From Paractinoplanes bogorensis (GTDB lineage Bacteria; Actinomycetota; Actinomycetes; Mycobacteriales; Micromonosporaceae), in contig NZ_JAHKKG010000009.1 in the NCBI RefSeq assembly GCF_018829635.1, forward strand, positions 390,186 through 454,185: a stretch of DNA of 64,000 nucleotides, in the 5' to 3' direction. A program made the translations under genes and the position numbers. This document shows positions 56,896 to 64,000 of the stretch, piece after piece. The first letter of the stretch is position 1; every line of letters begins with the position of its first letter. The notes under the pieces are model-generated. The model searched no databases. It saw only the letters and a list, made by a program, of their open reading frames with translations, and was not told the origin of the DNA.

Positions 56896-57342
56896 GTGAA
56901 CAAGATCTTCCAGGGCTTCAAAGACTTCATCATGCGGGGCAACGTCGTCGACCTCGCGGTCGGCGTCGTGATCGGCGCCGCCTTCACCGGAGTCGTGACC
57001 GGATTCACCACCGGCTTCATCAAGCCGCTGATCCAGCTCATGGGCGGCGGCTCGGGCATGGGCGCGGGCACCTTCTCGGTCAACGGCGTGCCGTTCGACT
57101 ACGCCACCTTCATCAACTCGCTGATCACGTTCCTGATCACCGCCGCGGTGCTCTACTTCTTCGTCGTGCTGCCGCTGAACATCCTGGCCGAGCGTCGCCG
57201 CCGCGGCGAGGAGCCGCCGCCGAAGGCCCCCTCCGAAGACATCGTGCTGCTCACCCAGATCCGCGACGCGCTGGTCGCCCAGTCGCAGACCCGCGGTTAC
57301 GGCGACACTCCGGGCCGTCACCAGCAGGAACCGCCTCGCTGA
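56896..57342 (+). CDS. mscL: Large-conductance mechanosensitive channel
   Basis: The 148-residue protein has the MscL N-terminus (FQGFKDFIMRGNVVDLAVGV), TM1 with the pore-lining VVIGAAFTGVVTGFT, a periplasmic loop (about 45-75) and TM2 (FINSLITFLITAAVLYFFVV) followed by the Pro-rich and helical C-terminal bundle. It opens under osmotic downshock to save the cell from bursting. GTG start follows GGAGAGC. It lies next to the stress island but in its own transcription unit. Confidence 0.95.
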   Translation: MNKIFQGFKDFIMRGNVVDLAVGVVIGAAFTGVVTGFTTGFIKPLIQLMGGGSGMGAGTFSVNGVPFDYATFINSLITFLITAAVLYFFVVLPLNILAERRRRGEEPPPKAPSEDIVLLTQIRDALVAQSQTRGYGDTPGRHQQEPPR

Positions 57343-57365
57343 TTGTCGGCCCCGCTCGGCGACGA

Positions 57366-57381
57366 TCGAACAGATGTTCGA
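57366..57381. promoter_or_regulatory. LexA (SOS) box, perfect consensus
   Basis: TCGAACAGATGTTCGA is an exact match to the actinobacterial SOS box TCGAAC-N4-GTTCGA. It ends 12 bp before the ATG of the small unknown gene at 57394, a position where LexA would block transcription or early elongation of that gene. Confidence 0.85.
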
Positions 57382-57393
57382 TACGCTGCCGGG

Positions 57394-57627
57394 ATGGAGC
57401 AGCGTAAGCACTGGTGGAACGGCAAATGGGGCCGCGTCGCCCGCAAGGACATCTACTTGCGGGTGAGCGGCGACCAGTGGTATGTGGAGCAGCGCGCGGG
57501 CGGGGCCGAGGGTGTCTCGGCCTTCTTCGAGTACGACAGCGAAGAGGCAGCCCTCGACACGGTCCGGGCCCTGCTCTCGGCTCCGGGGGATTGGCGGGAG
57601 CTTTCCGTACGCCCTCCGTCCCGCTGA
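57394..57627 (+). CDS. Small protein under a LexA box, unknown function
   Basis: The 77-residue protein begins MEQRKHWWNGKWGRVARKDI and has a mixed alpha/beta look with aromatic and basic residues (YLRVSGDQWYVEQRAGG) and an acidic helix (EYDSEEAALDTVRALL). No domain is recognised. ATG at 57394 has GCCGGG upstream; the frame could extend back to 57343, but this would cover the LexA box, so the short start is preferred. The box suggests it is made during DNA damage. Confidence 0.7.
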   Translation: MEQRKHWWNGKWGRVARKDIYLRVSGDQWYVEQRAGGAEGVSAFFEYDSEEAALDTVRALLSAPGDWRELSVRPPSR

Positions 57628-57722
57628 CCCCCTCCGCCTGCCCTTTTCTACGCACGCTCCTCGAAGATCACACCCACCCGTCGTGACTCAGCCGCACCGC
57701 TCGTCGTGGCGCTTGTCGCGGG

Positions 57723-58538
57723 TCAGGCCGCGTGCCGCTCGTCGTGGTGGGCGGTCATCGGGCCGGGCGGCACCAGCCGCAGGCCGGGCCGGACGGCGGA
57801 CGTGGTCGCCGGCTCGTCCTCCTCGGTCTCGCCGAAAGCGGCCCGCCAGGCCCCGCCGCTCGAACGCGCCCCCGGCGGGGTGCTGACGAAGCCGCCCGGG
57901 ATCCGCGAGAGCGCGACGATCAGCAGATATCCCAGGATGACGAACCCGTGACTGATCAGCCGGGTGGCGTCGACCCGGGCCGCGGTCAGGTCGTTGACCG
58001 AGAGCAGCAGCAACATCCCGACGAAGGCCGTGAGCATGGGCACCAGCCCCGACGGGCGGGTCCGCCGCAGCGCGATGAAGAGATAGCCGGCGCCGACCGC
58101 CACGTTCCACGCGGCCGACTCGTGCCAGAGGTGACCCGGCGTCGCGTCGAGCCCGGTGTGCACGTGAGCCCCGACTACGCCGCCGCCGATCTGGTTGAGC
58201 CCGAGGATGAGTTGCACCGCCCCGACCACAGCCAGCGCCACGGTCAGCACGATCGCCACCGGAAAGCGGCGCAGCCGACCTCGCCAGCCCTCAGCACGAT
58301 CCCCGACGCCGGGCAACACAGCGTCGCGCGTCGGCAGCGCGGCCAGGATCGCCGCGGTCAGGTCGGGCGGGGCGGTCATGCTCGTGCTGGTCAGCCGGTT
58401 GACCGACGCCGCACGATCCAGCCATTCCCGACATCCAGCACATTCCGCCAGATGCGCGTCGACCGCGGGCCGCTCGGCCGGGTCGTCCTCCCCGTCCAGC
58501 TGCGCCGAAAGCATCTCGCGCCACCGCTCACAAGCCAT
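57723..58538 (-). CDS. zf-HC2 anti-sigma-like membrane protein
   Basis: The 271-residue protein has an N-terminal zinc-binding anti-sigma (ZAS) motif, His29-x3-Cys33-x2-Cys36, in VDAHLAECAGCREWLDRA, and a C-terminal region with five or six hydrophobic segments (VAIVLTVALAVVGAVQLIL, VLPMLTAFVGMLLLLSV-like). The ZAS fold binds ECF sigma factors in the RsrA/ZAS family. No sigma factor gene sits beside it, so its partner is unknown. ATG at 58538 is used; a TTG at 58544 is the alternative. Confidence 0.82.
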   Translation of the reverse strand: MACERWREMLSAQLDGEDDPAERPAVDAHLAECAGCREWLDRAASVNRLTSTSMTAPPDLTAAILAALPTRDAVLPGVGDRAEGWRGRLRRFPVAIVLTVALAVVGAVQLILGLNQIGGGVVGAHVHTGLDATPGHLWHESAAWNVAVGAGYLFIALRRTRPSGLVPMLTAFVGMLLLLSVNDLTAARVDATRLISHGFVILGYLLIVALSRIPGGFVSTPPGARSSGGAWRAAFGETEEDEPATTSAVRPGLRLVPPGPMTAHHDERHAA

Positions 58539-58585
58539 GCCCAATAGTCGCTCGGACCAGGCCGAGAGTTCCCATCCGGCCCGGA

Positions 58586-59242
58586 TCAGACGAGGCCGGC
58601 GGGCCGAATCAGGTTGGGCGGCCCCTGCACGGTCGGCCGCGGCGGCAACGCCCCGCTGCCACCCATCAACCGTCGCCGCTCGCGGAAGGCCCGCAGATTG
58701 GCCGTATTGCCGCAGGTGCTGACGTCATGCCACACGCCGCTGTTGTTGCGCGACGTGTCGAAGAAGGCGGCCCGGCAGTCCGGGTTGTTGCACAGCTTGA
58801 GCCGCGGCCAGATCCCCGCCTGCTGGGCCAGCAGCGCCTCGGCCCACAGCGCCGACGCCAGCCAGCGCGTGCCCCGCCCGGTCGGCACGATGCGCACCCA
58901 GCCGTCGGCGTCGGGCACCAGGCTCACCGGCACGTCGGCCGGCGGCAATGAACCGTCGGGCCCACGATGGCCACCCGCCAGGATCACGTTTTCGAAGGTG
59001 CTGCGCAGCCGCCGCAGCGACCGCAGGTCGGACGACGAGATCAGCAGCGTCGGCGCCGGCAGTCCGGACACCAGCGACCAGGTGGCGAGCGCCTCGGTCA
59101 GCCATAGCTGGGCATCGTCGGCCGCGAGCAGCAGGTCACTCCCGTACGCCAGCGGCGCCCGGGTGTTCAGCAGCTCCTGAAGAAGCGCCAATCCGGCGGG
59201 CGCCTCCCGTACGCCGTGCCGTGCGCTGGCCAACCATGACAT
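58586..59242 (-). CDS. CGNR zinc-finger domain protein
   Basis: The 218-residue protein has an N-terminal ABATE-like domain (about 10-140) and a C-terminal CGNR zinc finger, LKLCNNPDCRAAFFDTSRN and HDVSTCGNTANLRAFRERRR. The Cys residues are Cys-x4-Cys and the CGN signature (the fourth residue is Thr, not Arg). Members are stress- and osmolarity-related regulators in actinobacteria. The DNA target is unknown. It stands alone. Confidence 0.88.
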   Translation of the reverse strand: MSWLASARHGVREAPAGLALLQELLNTRAPLAYGSDLLLAADDAQLWLTEALATWSLVSGLPAPTLLISSSDLRSLRRLRSTFENVILAGGHRGPDGSLPPADVPVSLVPDADGWVRIVPTGRGTRWLASALWAEALLAQQAGIWPRLKLCNNPDCRAAFFDTSRNNSGVWHDVSTCGNTANLRAFRERRRLMGGSGALPPRPTVQGPPNLIRPAGLV

Positions 59243-59421
59243 AGCCGAAGCGTACTTGATTCTTTTTCATCGCCCCGCCCACCTCGGCTTTGGTTCCCCT
59301 TAAGAGATCAGATTTCCATCGTTGTGGGGTGGCCCACTTGTGCCGATTCGCCACAGTGCGGACACGAGCCGAGGGGCGGGTAACGAAAATTTCTCAGTAA
59401 TGATCGTCTCAAAAGGCGAGA

Positions 59422-59454
59422 GGGGGCGACGCATTGACGCATGCGGTCGCCCCC
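59422..59454 (-). terminator. Terminator-like hairpin after sthA
   Basis: GGGGGCGAC (59422-59430) and GTCGCCCCC (59446-59454) are perfect 9-bp arms with a 15-base loop, 12 bp after the sthA stop. On the minus strand CTCGCCTTTTG follows, a short T-run. Confidence 0.8.
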
Positions 59455-59465
59455 GTCGTCACTGC

Positions 59466-60869
59466 TCAGCCGTCGATTCGGGTGATGTTCCGGATCTTGT
59501 TGGCGGCATCGAGGGCGGCCACCTTGTACGCCTCCGACAGCGTCGGGTAGTTGAAGACCGCGTCGACCAGGTAGTCGACCGTGCCCCCGCAGCCCATCAC
59601 GGCCTGCCCGATGTGGACGATCTCGGTGGCGCTGGTGCCGAAGACGTGCACACCGAGCAACTTGCCGTCCTCGGGCGCGACCAGCAGCTTGAGCATGCCG
59701 TAGGAGTCGCCGACGATCTGCCCGCGGGCCAGTTCCCGATAGCGCGCGATGCCCACCTCGAACGGCGTCGAGCTCTCTGTCAGCTCGTCCTCGGTGGCGC
59801 CCACGAAGCTGATCTCGGGGATCGTGTAGATGCCGATCGGCTGCAGCCGGTGCATCTCGCGGGCCGGCTCGCCACAGGCGTGGTGCGCGGCCAGGCGTCC
59901 CTGCTCCATCGAGGTCGAGGCCAGCGCCGGGAAGCCGATCACGTCGCCCACGGCATAGATGTTGTCGACCGCCGTACGGTAATTGCTGTCGACCTCGATG
60001 CGGCCGCGCCGGTCGGCCTGCAGTCCGGCCGCCTCCAGCGCCAGGTCGTCGGTCTGACCCTGGCGGCCGGCCGAATACATCACTGTGTCGGCGACGATCT
60101 TTTTGCCGCTCTTGAGAATGCAGAGCGCGGCCGTCTGGTGACGCTCGACCGCGGCCACCTCTTCGCCGAAACGGAACGTCACGCTGAGGTCGCGCAGATG
60201 GTATTTCAGCGACTCGATGATCTCGTCATCGCAGAAGTCGAGCATTTTCTCGCGACGCTCGACGACGGTGACCTTGGTGCCGAGCGCGGCGAACATCGAC
60301 GCGTACTCCATGCCGATGACCCCGGCGCCGACCACGACCATGCTGCGGGGCACCGCCTGCAGGTTGATCACGCCGTCCGAGTCGACGATCGTCCGGTCGT
60401 CGAAGTCGACACTGTCGGGCCGGGCGGGACGCGTACCCGCCGCAATAATGATCTTGTCCGCGCTGACCTTGGTCTCGCGTCCACTACCGCTGTCGATGTA
60501 CACCGAGTGCGCGTCGGCGAACCGGCCGGTGCCCGTGATCATGGTGATCTTGTTACGGGTGAGCTGGTTCCGGATGACGTCGGTCTGCCGGGTGATCACG
60601 TGCTGGGTGCGGGCACCCAGGTCGCTGACGGTGATCTCTTCCTTGACCCGGTAGTTGCTTCCGTACATATCGCGCTGACTGAAGCCGGTCAGATAGACGA
60701 CCGCCTCCCGCAGCGTCTTCGACGGCACGGTGCCCGTGTTGATGCACACGCCGCCGATCATGTCCCGCCGGTCGACGATGCCGACCCGGCGCCCGAGCTT
60801 GGAGGCAGCGATGGCGGCCTTCTGACCGCTGGGACCTGACCCCAGCACCAACAGGTCGTAGTCATACAC
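59466..60869 (-). CDS. sthA: Soluble pyridine nucleotide transhydrogenase
   Basis: The 467-residue flavoprotein has the N-terminal FAD site (LLVLGSGPSGQKAAIAASKL), the redox-site region GGVCINTGTVPSKTLREA, an NAD(P) site (VVGAGVIGMEYASMFAALGT) and a C-terminal dimer domain. SthA-type enzymes have one Cys here where disulfide reductases have the Cys-x4-Cys pair, and Thr takes the second place in this sequence. It moves reducing power between NADPH and NADH. GTG start at 60869. The gap 60870-60930 holds no gene. Confidence 0.9.
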   Translation of the reverse strand: MYDYDLLVLGSGPSGQKAAIAASKLGRRVGIVDRRDMIGGVCINTGTVPSKTLREAVVYLTGFSQRDMYGSNYRVKEEITVSDLGARTQHVITRQTDVIRNQLTRNKITMITGTGRFADAHSVYIDSGSGRETKVSADKIIIAAGTRPARPDSVDFDDRTIVDSDGVINLQAVPRSMVVVGAGVIGMEYASMFAALGTKVTVVERREKMLDFCDDEIIESLKYHLRDLSVTFRFGEEVAAVERHQTAALCILKSGKKIVADTVMYSAGRQGQTDDLALEAAGLQADRRGRIEVDSNYRTAVDNIYAVGDVIGFPALASTSMEQGRLAAHHACGEPAREMHRLQPIGIYTIPEISFVGATEDELTESSTPFEVGIARYRELARGQIVGDSYGMLKLLVAPEDGKLLGVHVFGTSATEIVHIGQAVMGCGGTVDYLVDAVFNYPTLSEAYKVAALDAANKIRNITRIDG

Positions 60870-60930
60870 ATTGCTTAGCGTCGCAGTGCCGGGGCTTCCG
60901 GTCCACCGAGTCCGATTCTTTTTTCATAGG

Positions 60931-61383
60931 CTATTTACCTCCAGCCACACAGACCCCTTCCGCCGTACGCCGTGGGGCCGGCACCGTGGCTACCGGGGCG
61001 AATGCCGGCGGCCAGGCGGTCCCGTAGAGCTCGGCACACAACACGACGCTCATCCACGGCACCCACGGTCCGCTCAGCACCAGCGGCACGTCCCGCCCAC
61101 GCACCTCGAGCGCCACCGACCACGGCATGGCACCCGGCCGGATCGCCGTGATCGCCCAGAGCGGAATCTCGTCCCCCACGATCAGCCGCAGGTTGGTGAC
61201 GACCGCGATCCGGCGCTCGCCGCCGTTCACGGTCACCGGCAGCCACCCGTACTGCTTCTCGGCCGCCCGCAGCTCGATGGTCGGAGCCACCGCCGCCGGA
61301 CGGCCGCCGCGCCGGACGAGCGCGGTCAACATCGTCATAGAGCGGAATCCCGCCGACAGCTGCTCGGCGTCAAACTCGGTCAC
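60931..61383 (-). CDS. Hypothetical protein (PH-like), unknown function
   Basis: The 150-residue product starts VTEFDAEQLSAGFRSMTML from GTG at 61383 (GGGG seven bp upstream) and has a beta-rich core (LPVTVNGGERRIAVVTNLRL, IVGDEIPLWAITAIRP, ALEVRGRDVPLVLSGPWVP) that looks like a PH or bacterial PH-like fold. An in-frame GTG at 61395 is the other start. No enzyme motif is seen. The gap to the universal stress protein, 61384-61568, has no gene. Confidence 0.6.
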   Translation of the reverse strand: MTEFDAEQLSAGFRSMTMLTALVRRGGRPAAVAPTIELRAAEKQYGWLPVTVNGGERRIAVVTNLRLIVGDEIPLWAITAIRPGAMPWSVALEVRGRDVPLVLSGPWVPWMSVVLCAELYGTAWPPAFAPVATVPAPRRTAEGVCVAGGK

Positions 61384-61568
61384 GCGAATCCCCACTCCCG
61401 TTCGAGCCGCGGTCTGCGACCCGACGAAAATCCTGGACCCCCCACGCCCGACCGAACAGTGCCGACATGCCCGTTTCGCACGTTCATCCCGCGCTTCTAC
61501 CGGACCCGGCTAATCCTTCAGGGTGCAACCTTTCCCGTACGGCTGTTCTTTCAGTCCACAGCCCTTCA

Positions 61569-62393
61569 TCAGTCCACAGCCCTGATGACCGCCACAGGGC
61601 AGCCCGAGTCGCGAATCAGCGCCTGACTCGTCGACCCGAGCAGCAAACCCGCCAGTTGCCCGCGCCCACGAGAGCCGACGATCACCAGGGCCGCACCGGA
61701 GGTCTCATGGGTGACCGCCGACTCGGCGGGCCCTTCGACCAGGCGCTCATAGGCCGCCACGGTCGGAAACGCCGACCGCCACGGCACGAGCGCATCGGAA
61801 AGCAGCCGCTTGGCCGCCGCCGCCCACTCTTCCCAGCCATCCGCCGCGGCCGACGCCAGCGTGCCGGCCCCCGTCGGCACCAGCGGCTGCTGCCACGCAT
61901 GCACCGCGAACAGCGCACACTCACGACGCTCAGCTTCCCGAAAGGCGTACGCCAAAGCAGGTTCGTTGGACCGCGACCCGTCCACCGCGACAACAAGCGG
62001 CCCCACCGGATCCGAATCCCCCCGCACCACGATCACCGGACAAACAGCGTCAGCCACCACCCGTACGGCAACCGACCCGGTCAACGCAGCCGCGAACCGC
62101 CCGCGCTCACTCTCCCCCAGCACCAGCAGCCCGGCCTCCCGGGACGCCCCGACCAGCGCCGCAACCGCATCCCCCGGCACCTCGTAAGCCGAAAAGTCGA
62201 GCCCCGACCCCGCCTCCATCACCGCGGCGTTCAAGACACGCTCGCTGACCGCCACCGGCTCGGCGGTGCCGGCCGCGTAGATCAGCCGCAGCGGAGCCCC
62301 CACCTCACGCGCATGCCGAGCCCCCCACCGCACGGCCGCGCCCGAGCTCTCAGACCCGTCAACCCCAACCACTACCGGCCTACGAACATCCAT
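61569..62393 (-). CDS. Universal stress protein with two Usp domains
   Basis: The 274-residue protein joins two UspA domains. Each has VVGVDGSESSGAAVRWGARH / LVVAVDGSRSNEPALAYAFR at the start and ATP-binding loops, the second with G-x2-G-x9-GS near 250 (SRGRGQLAGLLLGS). Such tandem Usp proteins bind ATP and help survive hypoxia or stress in mycobacteria. ATG at 62393 gives the family start. It sits next to tRNA-Lys on the opposite strand. Confidence 0.92.
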   Translation of the reverse strand: MDVRRPVVVGVDGSESSGAAVRWGARHAREVGAPLRLIYAAGTAEPVAVSERVLNAAVMEAGSGLDFSAYEVPGDAVAALVGASREAGLLVLGESERGRFAAALTGSVAVRVVADAVCPVIVVRGDSDPVGPLVVAVDGSRSNEPALAYAFREAERRECALFAVHAWQQPLVPTGAGTLASAAADGWEEWAAAAKRLLSDALVPWRSAFPTVAAYERLVEGPAESAVTHETSGAALVIVGSRGRGQLAGLLLGSTSQALIRDSGCPVAVIRAVD

Positions 62394-62532
62394 GCCAATG
62401 TTCTGCACGACCCACGTGGCAGCCCCCACTCAGCCACATGACAGTTCCAAAACATCCACCCTGATCAGCCAAAACCCCGCCACGGCGAATACCGTACGAC
62501 TCCGCGGAAGGGCACAGGTACTCTATGATCGC

Positions 62533-62604
62533 GGGCCGCTAGCTCAATGGCAGAGCTGAGGACTTTTAATCCTTAGGTTCGGGGTTCGAGTCCCCGGCGG
62601 CCCA
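62533..62604 (+). tRNA. tRNA-Lys (anticodon TTT)
   Basis: The 72-nt gene has the acceptor stem GGGCCGC/GCGGCCC, D-arm AGCTCAATGGCAGAGCT, anticodon arm GAGGACTTTTAATCCTT with loop CTTTTAA (anticodon TTT) and T-arm CGGGGTTCGAGTCCCCG. The discriminator is A and no CCA is encoded. TATGAT just upstream (62524-62529) is a possible -10 element, though close to the start. Confidence 0.97.
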
Positions 62605-62615
62605 CCCATGCCAAC

Positions 62616-62634
62616 CCCGGGGGCGACCCCCGGG
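62616..62634 (+). terminator. Terminator-like hairpin after tRNA-Lys
   Basis: CCCGGGGG (62616-62623) and CCCCCGGG (62627-62634) are perfect 8-bp arms with a 3-base loop, 11 bp after the tRNA. No T-run follows. Confidence 0.6.
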
Positions 62635-63081
62635 AACCCCACGGTGCGGTGGCCGCGGTCAACTGCTCCGCTGACGCCCGCGTCGGGCTTGCGTCCTCCG
62701 GCCGGGCAAAGCCGTCGTCCTCGATGCTGCACTGTCCAGCAGCTATCAGCCCAACGGCCGACAATCTGGTCGGTTAGCGCGGCCAGAGGAGATCAGACCA
62801 CGACTCTCCCGCAGATGAAATCTGAGTGACCAATGCCTGATCGGCGGCGTGAGGTCCTCTTCGACTCCTGTCCGGCGACCATGACGACAACCCGTGGGCG
62901 GTCGCCAGCAGCTGCTAGTTGGCCAGCGAGCGTCGATAGCAGCAATTCAGGGCGGCTTCCGATCCAGCTGATCCAACTGCGCGACACTTGGCCCTGTCCA
63001 GCTCGGATTCGAAGTCGACCGTCGGGATGTCGCTGCAGATCGATAACGACGAACTATGTCAACCGGCTCGCGCTCGTCATG
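62635..63081. other. Region without recognisable gene
   Basis: This stretch of 447 bp has no convincing coding frame. A short piece near 62850-62881 looks like a tRNA 3' end with CCA, but no matching 5' half is seen. The base composition is less GC-rich than the flanks, which could mean a recombined or foreign segment next to the tRNA gene, a common integration site; this is inference. Confidence 0.4.
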
Positions 63082-64000
63082 TCACGCAACGTCGCCACCC
63101 TCACCTTCCCACTGCGAGCCAATTCGGTCGAGAAGCTCATCGAGCGTGTCCCGGGACTGCTCGTCGAGGGTGGTGGCGGCTGCGTGGTGGAAGGCTTGCT
63201 CGCCGAGGGTGGTGCGGAGCTGGGCGAGTGCGGTGAGGTCGGTCCGGGCGTCGGGTACTTGCAGGTCGAGGCGGATGGCCAGGGCGGTGCAGTGCAGGGG
63301 TACGGCTTGTTCGGGGCGTCCGGTGGCGGTGTGCAGGATGCCGAGCTGACTGGTCGTGCGGGCGGTGCCGGCCCGGTCGCCGAGGTCCCCTTTGATGGTC
63401 AGGGATTGCTGGTAGCGGCGTTCCGCCTCGGCATAGTCCCCCCGGTCCTGGGCGAGCATGCCGAGCTGGTGATAGGTGCTGGCGGTGCCGACCCGATCCC
63501 CGAGGTCCTCGGCGATAGCCAGGGATTGCTGGTAGCGGCGTTCCGCCTCGGCATAGTCCCCCCGGTCCTGGGCGAGCATGCCGAGCTGGTGATAGCTGCC
63601 GGCGGTGCCGGCCCGATCCCCGAGCTCCTCGACGATGGTCAGGGATTGCTGGTAGCGGCGTTCGGCCTCGGCCAGATCGCCCGTCAGGTAGGCGAGGTTG
63701 CCGAGCTGGTGGTAGCTGCGGGCGGTGCCGGCCCGGTCCCCGAGGTCCTCGAGGATGGTCAGGGATTGCTGGTAGCGGCGTTCGGCCTCGGCATAGTCCC
63801 CCCGGTTCTGGGCGAGCATGCCGAGCTGGTGGTAACTGCGGGCGGTGCCGGCCCGGTCCCCGAGGTCCTCTTTGATGGTCAGGGATTGCTGGTAGCGGCG
63901 TTCGGCCTCGGCCAGATCGCCCGTCAGGTAGGCGAGGTTGCCGAGCTGGTGGTAGCTGCGGGCGGTGCCGGCCCGGTCCCCGAGGTCCTCGAGGATGGTC
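63082..64000 (-). CDS. TPR repeat protein, partial (N-terminus off window)
   Basis: The frame runs from beyond the right edge to a stop at 63082, giving at least 305 residues. It consists of TPR units of 40 residues, each with GDYAEAERRYQQSLTI and LGDRAGTARSYHQLGMLAQD-like text, then a C-terminal helical segment (about 90 residues, LALRLDLQVPDARTDL-like and LRTTLGEQAFHHAAATTLDE). TPR arrays of this type are often the sensor end of NB-ARC/STAND proteins; the N-terminal part that would show this is not in the window. TPR functions are in protein binding. Confidence 0.85.
   Translation of the reverse strand, partial: TILEDLGDRAGTARSYHQLGNLAYLTGDLAEAERRYQQSLTIKEDLGDRAGTARSYHQLGMLAQNRGDYAEAERRYQQSLTILEDLGDRAGTARSYHQLGNLAYLTGDLAEAERRYQQSLTIVEELGDRAGTAGSYHQLGMLAQDRGDYAEAERRYQQSLAIAEDLGDRVGTASTYHQLGMLAQDRGDYAEAERRYQQSLTIKGDLGDRAGTARTTSQLGILHTATGRPEQAVPLHCTALAIRLDLQVPDARTDLTALAQLRTTLGEQAFHHAAATTLDEQSRDTLDELLDRIGSQWEGEGGDVA
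63361..64000 (-). repeat. 120-bp near-identical tandem repeats coding TPR units
   Basis: The phrase AGGGATTGCTGGTAGCGGCG recurs exactly every 120 bp (63401, 63521, 63641, 63761, 63881, with the next unit cut by the window edge). The units encode 40-residue TPRs with few changes, alternating between GDYAEAERRY and GDLAEAERRY forms. Recent duplication or gene conversion is likely. Confidence 0.92.

Noticed and set aside
62840..62885. Second tRNA gene
   Set aside because: Only a T-arm and CCA-like end is visible; acceptor and anticodon arms cannot be paired.
63361..64000. CRISPR or other non-coding repeat
   Set aside because: The 120-bp units are in frame and encode regular TPR helices.

Overview
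The window is GC-rich actinobacterial chromosome, most like an Actinoplanes/Micromonospora-type genome (Micromonosporaceae). The supporting signs are many GTG starts, a BldC-like regulator, a SigE-family sigma factor, late menaquinone genes of the futalosine type, a HelD helicase, Pro/Thr-rich cell-wall proteins and a tRNA without an encoded CCA. The genus is inference; nothing in the window names it.

Layout. 0-1 kb: two small toxin-antitoxin-type loci (a partial ribbon-helix-helix antitoxin and a HigBA-like pair). 1.3-7.1 kb: HelD, a GNAT acetyltransferase, a four-gene operon (membrane protein, winged-helix regulator, ABC ATPase, ABC-2 permease) with a duplicated operator in its promoter, and a double glyoxalase-fold protein. 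7.1-10.1 kb: btuF-btuC-btuD vitamin B12 importer under a cobalamin riboswitch. 10.1-11.5 kb: DUF4229 protein, a membrane protein and a MqnE-like protein that has lost its radical-SAM half. 11.7-18.4 kb: NlpC/P60 hydrolase, a very Pro-rich tail-anchored protein, and a DEAD-box RNA helicase ending at a strong terminator, followed by an IS982-like transposase fossil. 19-32.4 kb: Lrp/AsnC regulator, BldC-like protein, UbiX, a sigma/anti-sigma-like pair, MqnP, UbiD, then the system II cytochrome c maturation genes (resA-ccdA-resB-ccsB) transcribed after hemL and a phosphatase gene. This block joins quinone, heme and cytochrome assembly.

32.5-40 kb and 50.7-56.8 kb: two partner-switching signalling islands. 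The first has a STAS protein, a response regulator, a 1468-residue poly-HAMP hybrid kinase and an RsbW-GAF-PP2C protein. The second is a translationally coupled operon rsbR-rsbS-rsbT, an RsbT-PP2C fusion, a histidine kinase with an inactive RsbT-like head, and a REC-PP2C phosphatase, followed by a divergent STAS gene. Between the islands lie a RibD-C protein, a 16-bp minisatellite, a GlcE-like flavoprotein, oligopeptidase B and two tandem secreted FG-GAP proteins.

56.9-64 kb: mscL, a small unknown gene with a perfect LexA box, a zf-HC2 membrane protein, a CGNR regulator, SthA transhydrogenase, a universal stress protein, tRNA-Lys(TTT), a poorly coding stretch and the C-terminal part of a TPR protein built from near-identical 120-bp repeats. 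Coordinates come from reading the sequence; family names rest on motif recognition, since no database search was run.
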